From Eubacterium sp. UBA4343 (GTDB lineage Bacteria > Bacillota > Clostridia > Lachnospirales > Lachnospiraceae), in contig DGTF01000011.1 in assembly GCA_002394235.1 (NCBI GenBank), positions 20,347 to 51,662 of the forward strand: a stretch of 31,316 bases of DNA. Reading direction: 5' to 3'. The number at the start of each line of letters is the position of its first letter. Position 1 is the stretch's first letter. The translations under genes were made by a program, and so were the position numbers. The notes below the pieces were generated by a model. It saw only the letters and a list, made by a program, of their open reading frames with translations, searched no databases and was not told the origin of the DNA. Shown piece by piece: positions 17,417 through 24,811 of the stretch.

Positions 17417-17548
17417 TTTTTGACGTTTGATTCTCTCAGGACATGATTCTCACAGGAAAGGAGTGTCCACTCGAAAACCGCAGTAGATGGATCGCTCAGG
17501 CTAATTTCGTATCCTTCTTTTTTCTGCGTTATCAGTGACGATATTATC

Positions 17549-18634
17549 ATGGCATCAAATAATAATTCAAATCAGAACCAGGACAAGCAGCGTGCGCTTG
17601 ACGCCGCCCTCGGTCAAATCGAAAAGCAGTTCGGAAAGGGTGCAGTTATGAAGCTCGGAGACCAGGGCGCAAATCTGAACATCGAAGCGATCCCGACAGG
17701 ATCCCTGAGTCTCGATATCGCTCTCGGCGTCGGTGGCATTCCGAGAGGAAGAATCGTCGAGATCTATGGACCGGAATCTTCCGGTAAGACCACGGTAGCC
17801 CTTCATATGGTCGCAGAGGTGCAGAAGAGAGGCGGGATTGCAGGATTTATCGACGCTGAACACGCGCTCGACCCGGTTTACGCAAAGAACATTGGCGTTG
17901 ACATCGACAATCTGTACATTTCCCAGCCGGATTCCGGCGAGCAGGCACTTGAAATCACCGAGACCATGGTCCGTTCCGGCGCTATCGACATTATCATCGT
18001 CGATTCGGTTGCCGCCCTCGTTCCGAAAGCTGAGATCGACGGCGAAATGGGCGACTCTCACGTAGGTCTGCAGGCCAGAATGATGTCTCAGGCGTGCCGC
18101 AAGCTTACCGCAGCGATCAGCAAGACAAACTGTGTCGTCGTGTTTATCAACCAGCTTCGCGAGAAGGTTGGCGTTATGTTCGGAAACCCTGAGACAACCA
18201 CCGGCGGCCGTGCACTGAAGTTTTACGCCTCGGTTCGTCTCGATGTGCGCAGAATTGAATCTCTGAAGCAGGGCGGCGAAGTAATCGGCAATCATACCCG
18301 TGTCAGAGTAGTGAAGAATAAAGTGGCTCCGCCTTTCAAGGAAGCGGAGTTCGACATTATGTTCGGAAAGGGCATCTCCCGAGAGGCGGATATCCTTGAT
18401 CTTGCCGCAAATCTCGGAATTATCAACAAGAGCGGCGCATGGTATTCTTATCTTGGAGAGAAGATCGGGCAGGGACGCGAAAATGCCAAGCAGTTTCTGG
18501 CTCAGAATCCTGAGGTAATGTCCGAAGTTGAGCGCAAGGTTCGTGAGGCATACGGTCTTCCGACGGATGGAGCAGCCCCGGAGGCAGCTCCCGCCGAGGT
18601 TGCGTCGGAAACAACAGGTTCTGAAGAACAATAA
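17549..18634 (+). CDS. recA: Recombinase RecA
   Basis: RecA drives homologous recombination and LexA self-cleavage. The 361 residues show Walker [10 protein letters not shown] (74-82), the MAW motif region [13 protein letters not shown], Walker [13 protein letters not shown], loop L1 [14 protein letters not shown] and loop L2 [20 protein letters not shown]. The N-terminus is Asn/Gln-rich ([14 protein letters not shown]) and the C-terminal tail is acidic/Ala-rich. The start lacks a clear Shine-Dalgarno sequence; a short leader frame (17443-17538) ends 10 nt before it. SOS control is shown by the LexA box. recX follows 38 nt downstream. Confidence 0.98.
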   Translation: MASNNNSNQNQDKQRALDAALGQIEKQFGKGAVMKLGDQGANLNIEAIPTGSLSLDIALGVGGIPRGRIVEIYGPESSGKTTVALHMVAEVQKRGGIAGFIDAEHALDPVYAKNIGVDIDNLYISQPDSGEQALEITETMVRSGAIDIIIVDSVAALVPKAEIDGEMGDSHVGLQARMMSQACRKLTAAISKTNCVVVFINQLREKVGVMFGNPETTTGGRALKFYASVRLDVRRIESLKQGGEVIGNHTRVRVVKNKVAPPFKEAEFDIMFGKGISREADILDLAANLGIINKSGAWYSYLGEKIGQGRENAKQFLAQNPEVMSEVERKVREAYGLPTDGAAPEAAPAEVASETTGSEEQ

Positions 18635-18672
18635 AACGGTCCAATTACGTTGTCGGGAGGCAGAGGGAATAA

Positions 18673-19209
18673 ATGAAAGAATGGAACGCCACATCTTTTA
18701 TGACCAATCTCAATGGAGAATTTCCGGACTCCCCGAAGCCTCCTGTGCTGACAGATGATTCCAGAAAAGCAGCCGCAAGAGCAATGAAGCTTCTGCTGTA
18801 CAAAGGCAGAACCAGGCAGGAACTTCGAAACCGGCTGCTGGAGGAAGGCTTTCCGGAGGAGCAGACCAGCAAGGCGATCGAATACTGTCAGTCATTCGGA
18901 TATGTTAACGATGAAAAATACGCGGAGAATTATATCTCATCCATGAAATTTCGCAAAAGCCGGAATATGATCCGGCGCGAGCTTGAGGACAGGGGTGTCA
19001 CAGAAGAAGAGATCAATCATGCCTTTGATGAGGTGCCATATGATGAGCGCGAGCTGATTGATCAGCTCATCCTGAAAAAGGCCGGAGAGCCTCATGCAAT
19101 GGATGAGAAAGAACTCCGCAGAACCTATGGCTTTCTGGCACGGAAGGGATTCCCTTCTTCTGAAATCTGGAAGGCTCTTCGAACCTTTCAGGAAGCATCC
19201 GGAAGATAG
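18673..19209 (+). CDS. recX: Regulatory protein RecX
   Basis: RecX binds RecA filaments and limits recombination. The 178-residue product has the RecX repeat pattern of three-helix units. Examples are AAARAMKLLLYKGRTRQELR, LLEEGFPEEQTSKAIEYCQS, SFGYVNDEKYAENYISSMKF, RRELEDRGVTEEEINHAFDE and a final RTYGFLARKGFPSSEIWKAL. GAGGG lies 6 nt before the ATG. Its place 38 nt after recA supports co-transcription and co-regulation by LexA. The pair recA-recX is a standard arrangement. Confidence 0.93.
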   Translation: MKEWNATSFMTNLNGEFPDSPKPPVLTDDSRKAAARAMKLLLYKGRTRQELRNRLLEEGFPEEQTSKAIEYCQSFGYVNDEKYAENYISSMKFRKSRNMIRRELEDRGVTEEEINHAFDEVPYDERELIDQLILKKAGEPHAMDEKELRRTYGFLARKGFPSSEIWKALRTFQEASGR

Positions 19210-19297
19210 CTCCATTTACTCATCAGATTCAAGTCTCACAGCATGTCTTTCTGACAATTCTATTCAGTCAGTTTTTGACAATTCGTCCATCACAGCG

Positions 19298-19326
19298 TTG
19301 ACAATATTGTGAAAAATGTATAAAAT
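19298..19326 (+). promoter_or_regulatory. Promoter of rny
   Basis: TTGACA (19298-19303), 17 bp, TAAAAT (19321-19326). It lies 49 bp before the rny start, so rny does not depend on recA transcription. Confidence 0.7.
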
Positions 19327-19374
19327 AAATACTGGTATTGAACTGTGACAACAAAATAAGGAGGTACATTTGTA

Positions 19375-20946
19375 ATGATTAACCCGATAATCATCCATGT
19401 GATTGTCGCGGTCATTGCTGTGATTGTTACTCTGCTTATTGCAGTTCCGCTAGTCAGCAAGCTGGCAGTCGCAAAAAAGGTCCGCGAAGATCAGACCAAG
19501 ATCGGCACTGCTGAGGAACAGGCTCGAGGCATAATAGATGAGGCACTGAAAACTGCTGAAACTAAAAAGCGCGAAGCCCTTCTCGAGGCTCAGGAGGAGA
19601 ACCTGAAGCTGAAAAATGAAAGAGAGAAGGAAAATCGCGAACGCCGCGCGGAATTGCAGAAGTATGAAAAACGAGTGCTCGCAAAAGAGGAATCTGTCGA
19701 GAAAAAGGCAGACAATCTGGAACGGCGCGAGGGAAATCTTTCAGCAAAGGAAGCGAAATTACTCGAAAAAGAGAAAAGGGTTGATGAATTACAAAACCAA
19801 CGCGTACAGGAGCTGGAGAGAATCTCCGGCATGACCTCCGAAGAAGCAAAAGAATTTCTGTTAAAATCTGTTGAAGACGAAGTAAAGATTGATGCGGCAA
19901 AGCTCTACAAGGATTATGTAGACAAAGCAAAGGAAGATGCGGACAAGAAGGCACAGGAATATGTAGTGACAGCAATTGAGAAATGCGCCGTGGATCATGT
20001 ATCCGAATCTACCATTTCTGTGGTTGAGCTTCCGAGCGATGAGATGAAGGGACGTATCATAGGCCGTGAGGGCAGAAACATCCGTGCCCTCGAACAGGCT
20101 ACCGGTGTAGATCTCATTATCGACGATACACCGGAGGCTGTCGTGCTTTCATCCTTTGACCCGATCCGCAGAGAAGTAGCTCGGATCGCTTTGGAGAAGC
20201 TGATCGTTGACGGACGAATTCATCCGGCGCGCATCGAAGAGACCGTCGAAAAAGCCAAGAAAGAAGTTGACAACCGGATCCGCGAGGAAGGTGAAGCCGC
20301 ACTCCTTGAAGTTGGAGTTCACGGCATCCACCCGGAGCTTGTGAAGCTCCTCGGCCGCATGACTTTCCGTACAAGCTACGGGCAGAATGCGCTGAAACAC
20401 TCAATTGAAGTCGCACAGCTTTCCGGTCTTCTCGCCGGCGAGATCGGATTGGATATCCGCATGGCCAAGAGAGCCGGTCTTCTTCATGACATCGGCAAAT
20501 CCATAGACCATGAAGTCGAAGGATCTCATGTACAGATTGGAGCGGATCTTTGTCGGAAATACAAAGAACCCGCTATTGTCGTTAACGCGGTAGAATCTCA
20601 CCACGGAGATGTCGAGCCGCAGTCTTTGATTGCCTGTATTGTTCAGGCAGCAGATGCTATTTCCGCAGCCAGACCAGGGGCCCGCCGCGAGACCCTGGAG
20701 GCTTATACCAACAGATTAAAGGACCTTGAGGACATTACCAATTCCTTCAAGGGTGTAGAGAAGTCTTTTGCAATTCAAGCAGGTAGAGAAGTACGTGTTA
20801 TGGTCGTTCCGGATCAGGTAAGCGATGCCGACATGGTATTGCTTGCTCGCGATATTGCCAAGAAGATTGAGGACAGTATGCAATATCCGGGACAGATCAA
20901 GGTTAATGTAATTCGTGAAAGCCGCGTAACCGATTACGCGAAATAA
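19375..20946 (+). CDS. rny: Ribonuclease Y
   Basis: RNase Y is the membrane-bound endoribonuclease that starts mRNA decay in many Firmicutes. The 523 residues show an N-terminal membrane anchor (about 5-28), a long charged coiled coil (about 35-200), a KH RNA-binding domain with [15 protein letters not shown] (226-240) and an HD domain with catalytic His371-Asp372 in [12 protein letters not shown]. The C-terminus is [14 protein letters not shown] full AAGGAGGT ribosome binding site (19358-19365) lies 9 nt upstream. The neighbourhood recA-recX-rny is common in Clostridia. A terminator follows at 20976-21024. Confidence 0.97.
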   Translation: MINPIIIHVIVAVIAVIVTLLIAVPLVSKLAVAKKVREDQTKIGTAEEQARGIIDEALKTAETKKREALLEAQEENLKLKNEREKENRERRAELQKYEKRVLAKEESVEKKADNLERREGNLSAKEAKLLEKEKRVDELQNQRVQELERISGMTSEEAKEFLLKSVEDEVKIDAAKLYKDYVDKAKEDADKKAQEYVVTAIEKCAVDHVSESTISVVELPSDEMKGRIIGREGRNIRALEQATGVDLIIDDTPEAVVLSSFDPIRREVARIALEKLIVDGRIHPARIEETVEKAKKEVDNRIREEGEAALLEVGVHGIHPELVKLLGRMTFRTSYGQNALKHSIEVAQLSGLLAGEIGLDIRMAKRAGLLHDIGKSIDHEVEGSHVQIGADLCRKYKEPAIVVNAVESHHGDVEPQSLIACIVQAADAISAARPGARRETLEAYTNRLKDLEDITNSFKGVEKSFAIQAGREVRVMVVPDQVSDADMVLLARDIAKKIEDSMQYPGQIKVNVIRESRVTDYAK

Positions 20947-20975
20947 CCCGACACAAATTCAATCAGTGAAAACTT

Positions 20976-21024
20976 AAGGCTGTCGTATTGTTCTCAGATA
21001 GAGAATGATACGGCAGCCTTTTCT
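20976..21024 (+). terminator. Rho-independent terminator after rny
   Basis: A 13-bp stem pairs 20976-20988 with 21008-21020 with one G-T pair and a 19-nt loop; the 3' arm runs into TTTT. It is also placed to receive the convergent carbonic anhydrase transcript. Confidence 0.8.
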
Positions 21025-21111
21025 GAATGCTGCGCGGTAAGCCTTCGGCAGTTCTGCACGCCTGGGGCTTTTTACATCGATCAAATATAACTTTTGCGTC
21101 ACAAAGACTGT

Positions 21112-21588
21112 TTACTTCATTTTTTTCGCGAAATCCACATAGTGCTGCGCGCTGACACGGTTTCCCTCGATTTCCTCATCCGTCAGCATGCGGATCACTC
21201 TCGCCGGGCTTCCGAATGCCAGAGAATTATCCGGTATCACACATCCCTGTGTTACGAGAGCCCCGGCCCCAACGATACAGTTACTCCCGATCACCGCTCT
21301 GTTCAGAATGATCGCTCCCATTCCGATCAGTGTATTGTCCCGGATCGTGCACCCGTGCACAATGGCCGAATGTCCGATCGTGACATTATTTCCGATTTCA
21401 ACCGGGCACTCCGGATCACCGTGAATCACAACATTATCCTGTACATTTGTTCTCTCACCGATTCTAATCCGGGAAGGCACGCCGCGGATCACTGCATTAT
21501 ACCATACTCCCGAGTCTTTCCCGATCTCAACCTCGCCGACAATACGGCTGCCGTCCGCCTGAAAAACGGATTCATCTATTTTTCTCAT
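21112..21588 (-). CDS. Gamma carbonic anhydrase-like protein (left-handed beta-helix)
   Basis: This soluble hexapeptide-repeat protein of 158 residues belongs to the gamma carbonic anhydrase (Cam/YrdA/PaaY-like) family. It would form a trimer of left-handed beta-helices. The repeats run as VEIGKDSGVW, RIGERTNVQDNVVI, VEIGNNVTIGHSAI, CTIRDNTLIGMGAI and AVIGSNCIVGAGAL. The three zinc-ligand histidines are visible: one in VVIHGD and two five apart in GHSAIVHG. The start at 21588 is preferred since AAGAAGG lies 6-7 nt upstream; the ATG at 21594 is in frame but almost touches that site. Whether it is an active anhydrase cannot be told. It is convergent with rny. Confidence 0.88.
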   Translation of the reverse strand: MRKIDESVFQADGSRIVGEVEIGKDSGVWYNAVIRGVPSRIRIGERTNVQDNVVIHGDPECPVEIGNNVTIGHSAIVHGCTIRDNTLIGMGAIILNRAVIGSNCIVGAGALVTQGCVIPDNSLAFGSPARVIRMLTDEEIEGNRVSAQHYVDFAKKMK

Positions 21589-21678
21589 TCCCATCCTTCT
21601 TTCCCTTATAAAAATCGATCATCTGTCCTAATAAGGCATCTTCCACAGAGCCTTCCTTTCTCATAGTATCACAGTGGC

Positions 21679-21710
21679 GCAGAGACCGGAATACCGCTTT
21701 CTGCTTTTTT
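21679..21710 (+). terminator. Orphan rho-independent terminator on the + strand
   Basis: The stem at 21679-21704 has about 10 bp with one C-C mismatch and an AATA loop, and is followed by TTTTTT (21705-21710). It is oriented to end + strand transcription, but the nearest + strand gene upstream is rny, which has its own terminator 650 bp earlier. It may end read-through or an antisense transcript across the carbonic anhydrase gene. Confidence 0.6.
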
Positions 21711-21824
21711 AATCATCTGACTTTAGCGGCGGAATACTGTTCACGCACCACAAAAATCCTTGCCGTACATCGTTGGGGTGAACAGTGACGATCGGAATAA
21801 TGATATCCAATCATCCGTGATCTG

Positions 21825-21895
21825 TTTCGAATCTATTCATTTTTATTTCGAATCCGTCTATTTATCTTTCGAATTTCAATCAGGTTCTTTCGAAT
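21825..21895 (+). promoter_or_regulatory. Four phased TTTCGAAT boxes, exactly 21 bp apart
   Basis: TTTCGAAT occurs at 21825, 21846, 21867 and 21888, with each start exactly 21 bp from the last, about two helical turns. The last box ends 24 bp upstream of a -35 element (21920). Each box contains the palindrome TTCGAA, while the sequences between are not conserved. This looks like an array for an activator contacting one DNA face; response regulators of the LytTR type use direct repeats with this period. Confidence 0.75.
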
Positions 21896-21919
21896 TCAAA
21901 CATAAAAACTCCAGGTATC

Positions 21920-21947
21920 TTGTAACATCCGCTTTGTAATCTATACT
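21920..21947 (+). promoter_or_regulatory. Promoter of the broken surface-protein gene
   Basis: TTGTAA (21920-21925), 16 bp, TATACT (21942-21947). The weak match and short spacer suit an activator-dependent promoter, as the phased boxes upstream suggest. Confidence 0.45.
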
Positions 21948-22019
21948 AATCATGAATAAATCGAGAGCCGGAGCCACCCCCTGAACACAGCCCCGGAAGT
22001 ATAAGAAAGGCAGATTCAA

Positions 22020-22991
22020 ATGGCAACATCAAAATTATTAATCGGAATTCTTTCAGGAACCATCATCGCAGGCAGTGCAGCGGCAGCATTTCACGCACAA
22101 GTTCCCGCAAAAGCATCCGCTGCTCCTGCTGTACAGCAGACATCTTCTCAAGAAGCGATGGCGACTGCATCTTCCGCTGACAGCAACAGTTCTGATACGA
22201 AGACATCCGAACCAATTAAATCTACTGATGCCGTGATGCAAAACAAGGCTTCTTCAGAATCTTCAGAAGCAGAAGAGACCGTTTCCCTGAACGGATGGTC
22301 CGATGGAAAATAATTCATCAATAACATCCCGGTCTCGAATACCTGGGAGGTCATCGATGGTCACACCTACCGTTTTGACGCAGACGGAAATGAGGTGACC
22401 GGATGGTATTCCGAGAACGGCAGTACCTATTACCTTGGCTCTGACGGCACTCTTACGACCGGAAATGCCTCTATTGACGGTAATAATTATTATTTTAATG
22501 AAAACGGCGTAATGCAGACTGGATGGATTGACGGAAATTATTACAACACTGACGGGACCGAGTATTCTTTCGACGGCACACCTGGAAATGTCGGACGCCT
22601 GTTCATCCCTTCGGCAGGCGTGAATGTTGCGTTGAATTATGTCGATGACAATACAGGAGACGAAGCCGCCCAGGCCATCTGCGACGCAGAGGACAGCGCA
22701 GCATATATGGTCTTCTCCAGTTCTGATGAAGTCTGGATCGGTGACCATAATTTCCAGGGATTCGATGCTATCAAATCCGTGGTACCGGGAACGCAAGCTT
22801 ATATTAAGAACACCGACGGGACAATCGATTCCTATATCTGCACGGAAATTGATCAGGCGACAAATACAGGATATGACCTCGTTACTGCAGACGGCAGAAG
22901 CGCAAGCAAGATCAATGCTGGAGGTATTATCATGTACACCTGTAATGATGACTGGACATCCGTCACGGCAACCTTCTGGCAGCCAGAATGA
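22020..22991 (+). pseudogene. Secreted cell-wall-binding-repeat / sortase-like protein interrupted by an in-frame TAA
   Basis: One continuous frame of 323 sense and stop positions runs from ATG 22020 to TGA 22989-22991, broken only by TAA at 22311-22313. Upstream: a signal peptide (residues 1 to about 32, hydrophobic core LLIGILSGTIIAGSAAAAF) and a Ser/Thr/Ala/Glu-rich linker. Downstream: Trp/Tyr/Gly-rich repeats like choline- or glucan-binding repeats (GWYSENGSTYYLGSDGT, NNYYFNENGVMQTGW), then a sortase-like domain with IGDHNFQGF (His) and IIMYTCNDDW (Cys). Both sides stay in one frame, so a single base substitution (for example CAA or TAT to TAA) explains the break, not an indel. The downstream half lacks its own signal peptide. 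Its ribosome binding site is GAAAGG. It may be a recent pseudogene, a sequencing error or a read-through case. Confidence 0.75.
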
Positions 22992-23012
22992 GATTTTAAC
23001 ATCCACAGACGT

Positions 23013-23051
23013 GAACAACGGCTGCAGATCATTGATCTGCAGCCGCTGTTC
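23013..23051. terminator. Bidirectional hairpin between convergent genes
   Basis: CGGCTGCAGATC (23019-23030) pairs with GATCTGCAGCCG (23034-23045), extended past one mismatch by GAACA/TGTTC. It covers the last codons of the AraC gene and sits just after the broken surface-protein gene. T runs on both sides are poor, so strength is uncertain. Confidence 0.55.
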
Positions 23052-23733
23052 GTATTTCCCCGGGCGTTTTTCCTGTATTATTCTTAAAAAATACGCTGAA
23101 ACTGCTGGAATTGCGAAAACCGACTTCTTTTGCAATGGCAAAGAGCGGAAGATCAGTCTCTCTCAGCAGATGAATCGCCTTTTCGATTCGAACCCTGTCA
23201 CGGTAGTCCTTGACTGTGATGCCGGTGTAATAGTGAAAGAGATTCTGCAGTTTACCGGCACTCATTGCAAACTGTTGTGCCAGTTCCCGGATATTGGAAT
23301 TATCATCCGGATTCTCCTCCAGATACTTGATAAAGCGGTCCACAACTTCACGATCATATTTCGGAATCGAACGGATAACCGGTTTTTCGTCGACGCTTTC
23401 GCCCTCAGATGAGCCACTCAGGACTCTGGCCAGAAATTCCATCACGTTTCCCTGAATAAAAAGCTGACGAAGAAGTTCATCCTTAATATTCCTTCCGTTT
23501 TTGGACAGATCACGACTGATCCCGGAAAGGCCCGAAATTTTTTCCATCATTTCCGCGTCGGCATCTATCATAAATACCTTCCCTGCACGGTAATGAATCT
23601 GAATCATACCGCGACGTTCCCCGCGCAGAACCTTATATCTGAGGATCGCGGATTCGCTGTCAGGATGGCTTTCCGACACCAAAAACAGGTATTTATTTTT
23701 TATCAGCAGATCGATTGCTTCATCTAACTCCAT
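23029..23733 (-). CDS. AraC-family transcriptional regulator
   Basis: This 234-residue regulator has a C-terminal AraC double helix-turn-helix (about residues 130-230). The first HTH is NIRELAQQFAMSAGKLQNLF. The second region reads FAIAKEVGFRNSSSFSVFFK and ends with the family signature NNTGKTPGEIR. The N-terminal 125 residues are not a cupin that I can recognise (ESHPDSESAILRYKVLRGER) and may bind a ligand or partner. The start at 23733 (MELDEAID) is chosen because GGAGG lies 5 nt upstream; the frame is open to 23805. A hairpin (23773-23798) lies in its leader. It is convergent with the broken surface-protein gene, which it might control, although no evidence ties it to the 21-bp boxes. Confidence 0.88.
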   Translation of the reverse strand: MELDEAIDLLIKNKYLFLVSESHPDSESAILRYKVLRGERRGMIQIHYRAGKVFMIDADAEMMEKISGLSGISRDLSKNGRNIKDELLRQLFIQGNVMEFLARVLSGSSEGESVDEKPVIRSIPKYDREVVDRFIKYLEENPDDNSNIRELAQQFAMSAGKLQNLFHYYTGITVKDYRDRVRIEKAIHLLRETDLPLFAIAKEVGFRNSSSFSVFFKNNTGKTPGEIRTAAADQ

Positions 23734-23898
23734 TGATTCCTCCGATACCTGCTCAGACTGCCTGACCTGACTGTTCCCACACACATTCGTGCGGGAACAT
23801 CTCACACGAATCTTACCATCGTTCTACTCTTTACTGCTCCAACACGCAGAAGAAAAGTTTAGTATTTCATGTTTATAAACCTTTGCTTTCATATTTCT

Positions 23899-23927
23899 AT
23901 TATACCCGATAAAATCAGAAAAGAGAA
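23899..23927 (-). promoter_or_regulatory. Possible promoter of the AraC gene
   Basis: On the - strand TATAAT (23904 to 23899) is preceded after 17 bp by TTCTCT, a weak -35. It lies in the gap between the MarR gene's end and the AraC gene. Confidence 0.4.
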
Positions 23928-23950
23928 CCATCCTCAGGTCGTCTCTCCAA

Positions 23951-24592
23951 TCATTTTCGGTTTTCAGAGGATAATAACTTCCGGAGAATATTTCGGAGTG
24001 CCTCCTGTTCCTCATCTGTCAACCTGTCAAAAGGAGAATCCGCTTCTTCCTGCATCCGTACTTTCATCTCCGCCGCACCCTTTTCTGTAAGGCTGATGAT
24101 GACAGCGCGTTTATCCAACCTGCTTTTTTTTCTGACAATCAAATCATGCTTCTCAAGTTTCGACAATAGCTCTGAAACCGACCCCGGCTGAATCCGAAGT
24201 TCTTTCTGAATGTCTTTCTGATATACACTTCCGTTCTCCATCAGATACGTCAGAATCTGCTCCCGCGAGCCGCTGCGCTGATCCTTGTGGTGAAGCATAT
24301 GCGCGCAGCTTCGAAAGAGAAGATCAAGATCCTCACAGCTCTCAAAATCATAATTTTCGTGACGGGAATCCCTGTGATGGTTCCAGTGACCAGCCTCTCG
24401 CCCCGTCCGTTTATGATCAAAATGGCCTGTAATTCCACGCTCCCTTGCAAGTGCCGCTCCCTTCCCGCAGGACGGGTTCTTGAGAGAGCAATGCTTTCCG
24501 CATCCACTGCACACATTCGTATCCTGAATGGTATCTGCCACATCCCTGTTCCATAATGTTGTATTTGTATCTGTATTGATCTGAGTATTCAT
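23951..24592 (-). CDS. MarR-family regulator with Cys/His-rich N-terminal extension
   Basis: The 213-residue product ends in a MarR winged helix (about residues 85-205). The recognition region is YQKDIQKELRIQPGSVSELL, followed by SKLEKHDLIVRKKSRLDKRA and VIISLTEKGAAEM. Unlike most MarR proteins, which are about 140-150 residues, it carries an N-terminal extension with Cys28, Cys31, Cys35 and Cys42 (VCSGCGKHCSLKNPSCGKG) and then a His-rich stretch (six His between 57 and 78). This suggests metal binding or redox sensing. GAAGGAAG lies close upstream of the ATG at 24592. The gene is divergent from the resolvase-like gene and upstream of the AraC gene on the same strand. Target genes are unknown. 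Confidence 0.85.
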   Translation of the reverse strand: MNTQINTDTNTTLWNRDVADTIQDTNVCSGCGKHCSLKNPSCGKGAALARERGITGHFDHKRTGREAGHWNHHRDSRHENYDFESCEDLDLLFRSCAHMLHHKDQRSGSREQILTYLMENGSVYQKDIQKELRIQPGSVSELLSKLEKHDLIVRKKSRLDKRAVIISLTEKGAAEMKVRMQEEADSPFDRLTDEEQEALRNILRKLLSSENRK

Positions 24593-24639
24593 ATCTCTTC
24601 CTTCTTTCTATTTAAACTGGATATTTATTAGGCACCTAC

Positions 24640-24668
24640 ATATTATACAGCACCCGAGTACATGTCAA
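24640..24668 (-). promoter_or_regulatory. Promoter of the MarR gene
   Basis: On the - strand TTGACA (24668 to 24663), 17 bp, TAATAT (24645 to 24640). An overlapping TATAAT (24647 to 24642) gives a 15-bp spacer instead. TAGGCACCTA (24629-24638), a short inverted repeat just downstream, is a possible autoregulatory site. Confidence 0.6.
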
Positions 24669-24811
24669 GGTACATAATAATATTTATATTAAATTCACAA
24701 TTGAAAACGGACGGCAAGATCATATTTCGAATTCTCGGGATTTGTGTTAATCTTAAACAAGAGGAGCGTCGAGACAGCAGAAGAGAACCGGAATTGAGGG
24801 AACGATTGATT

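Noticed and set aside
17567..18694. Long open frame antisense to recA
   Set aside because: It is a shadow of recA codon usage; many strongly expressed genes here give long antisense frames, as also at 7119-8423 and 11839-12705.
24658..24673. GTAC-N8-GTAC as a MarR operator
   Set aside because: The half-sites are only 4 bp and occur by chance often; not enough to call.
24662..24811. 50-residue N-terminal extension of the resolvase-like protein
   Set aside because: It overlaps the divergent MarR promoter and has no ribosome binding site.
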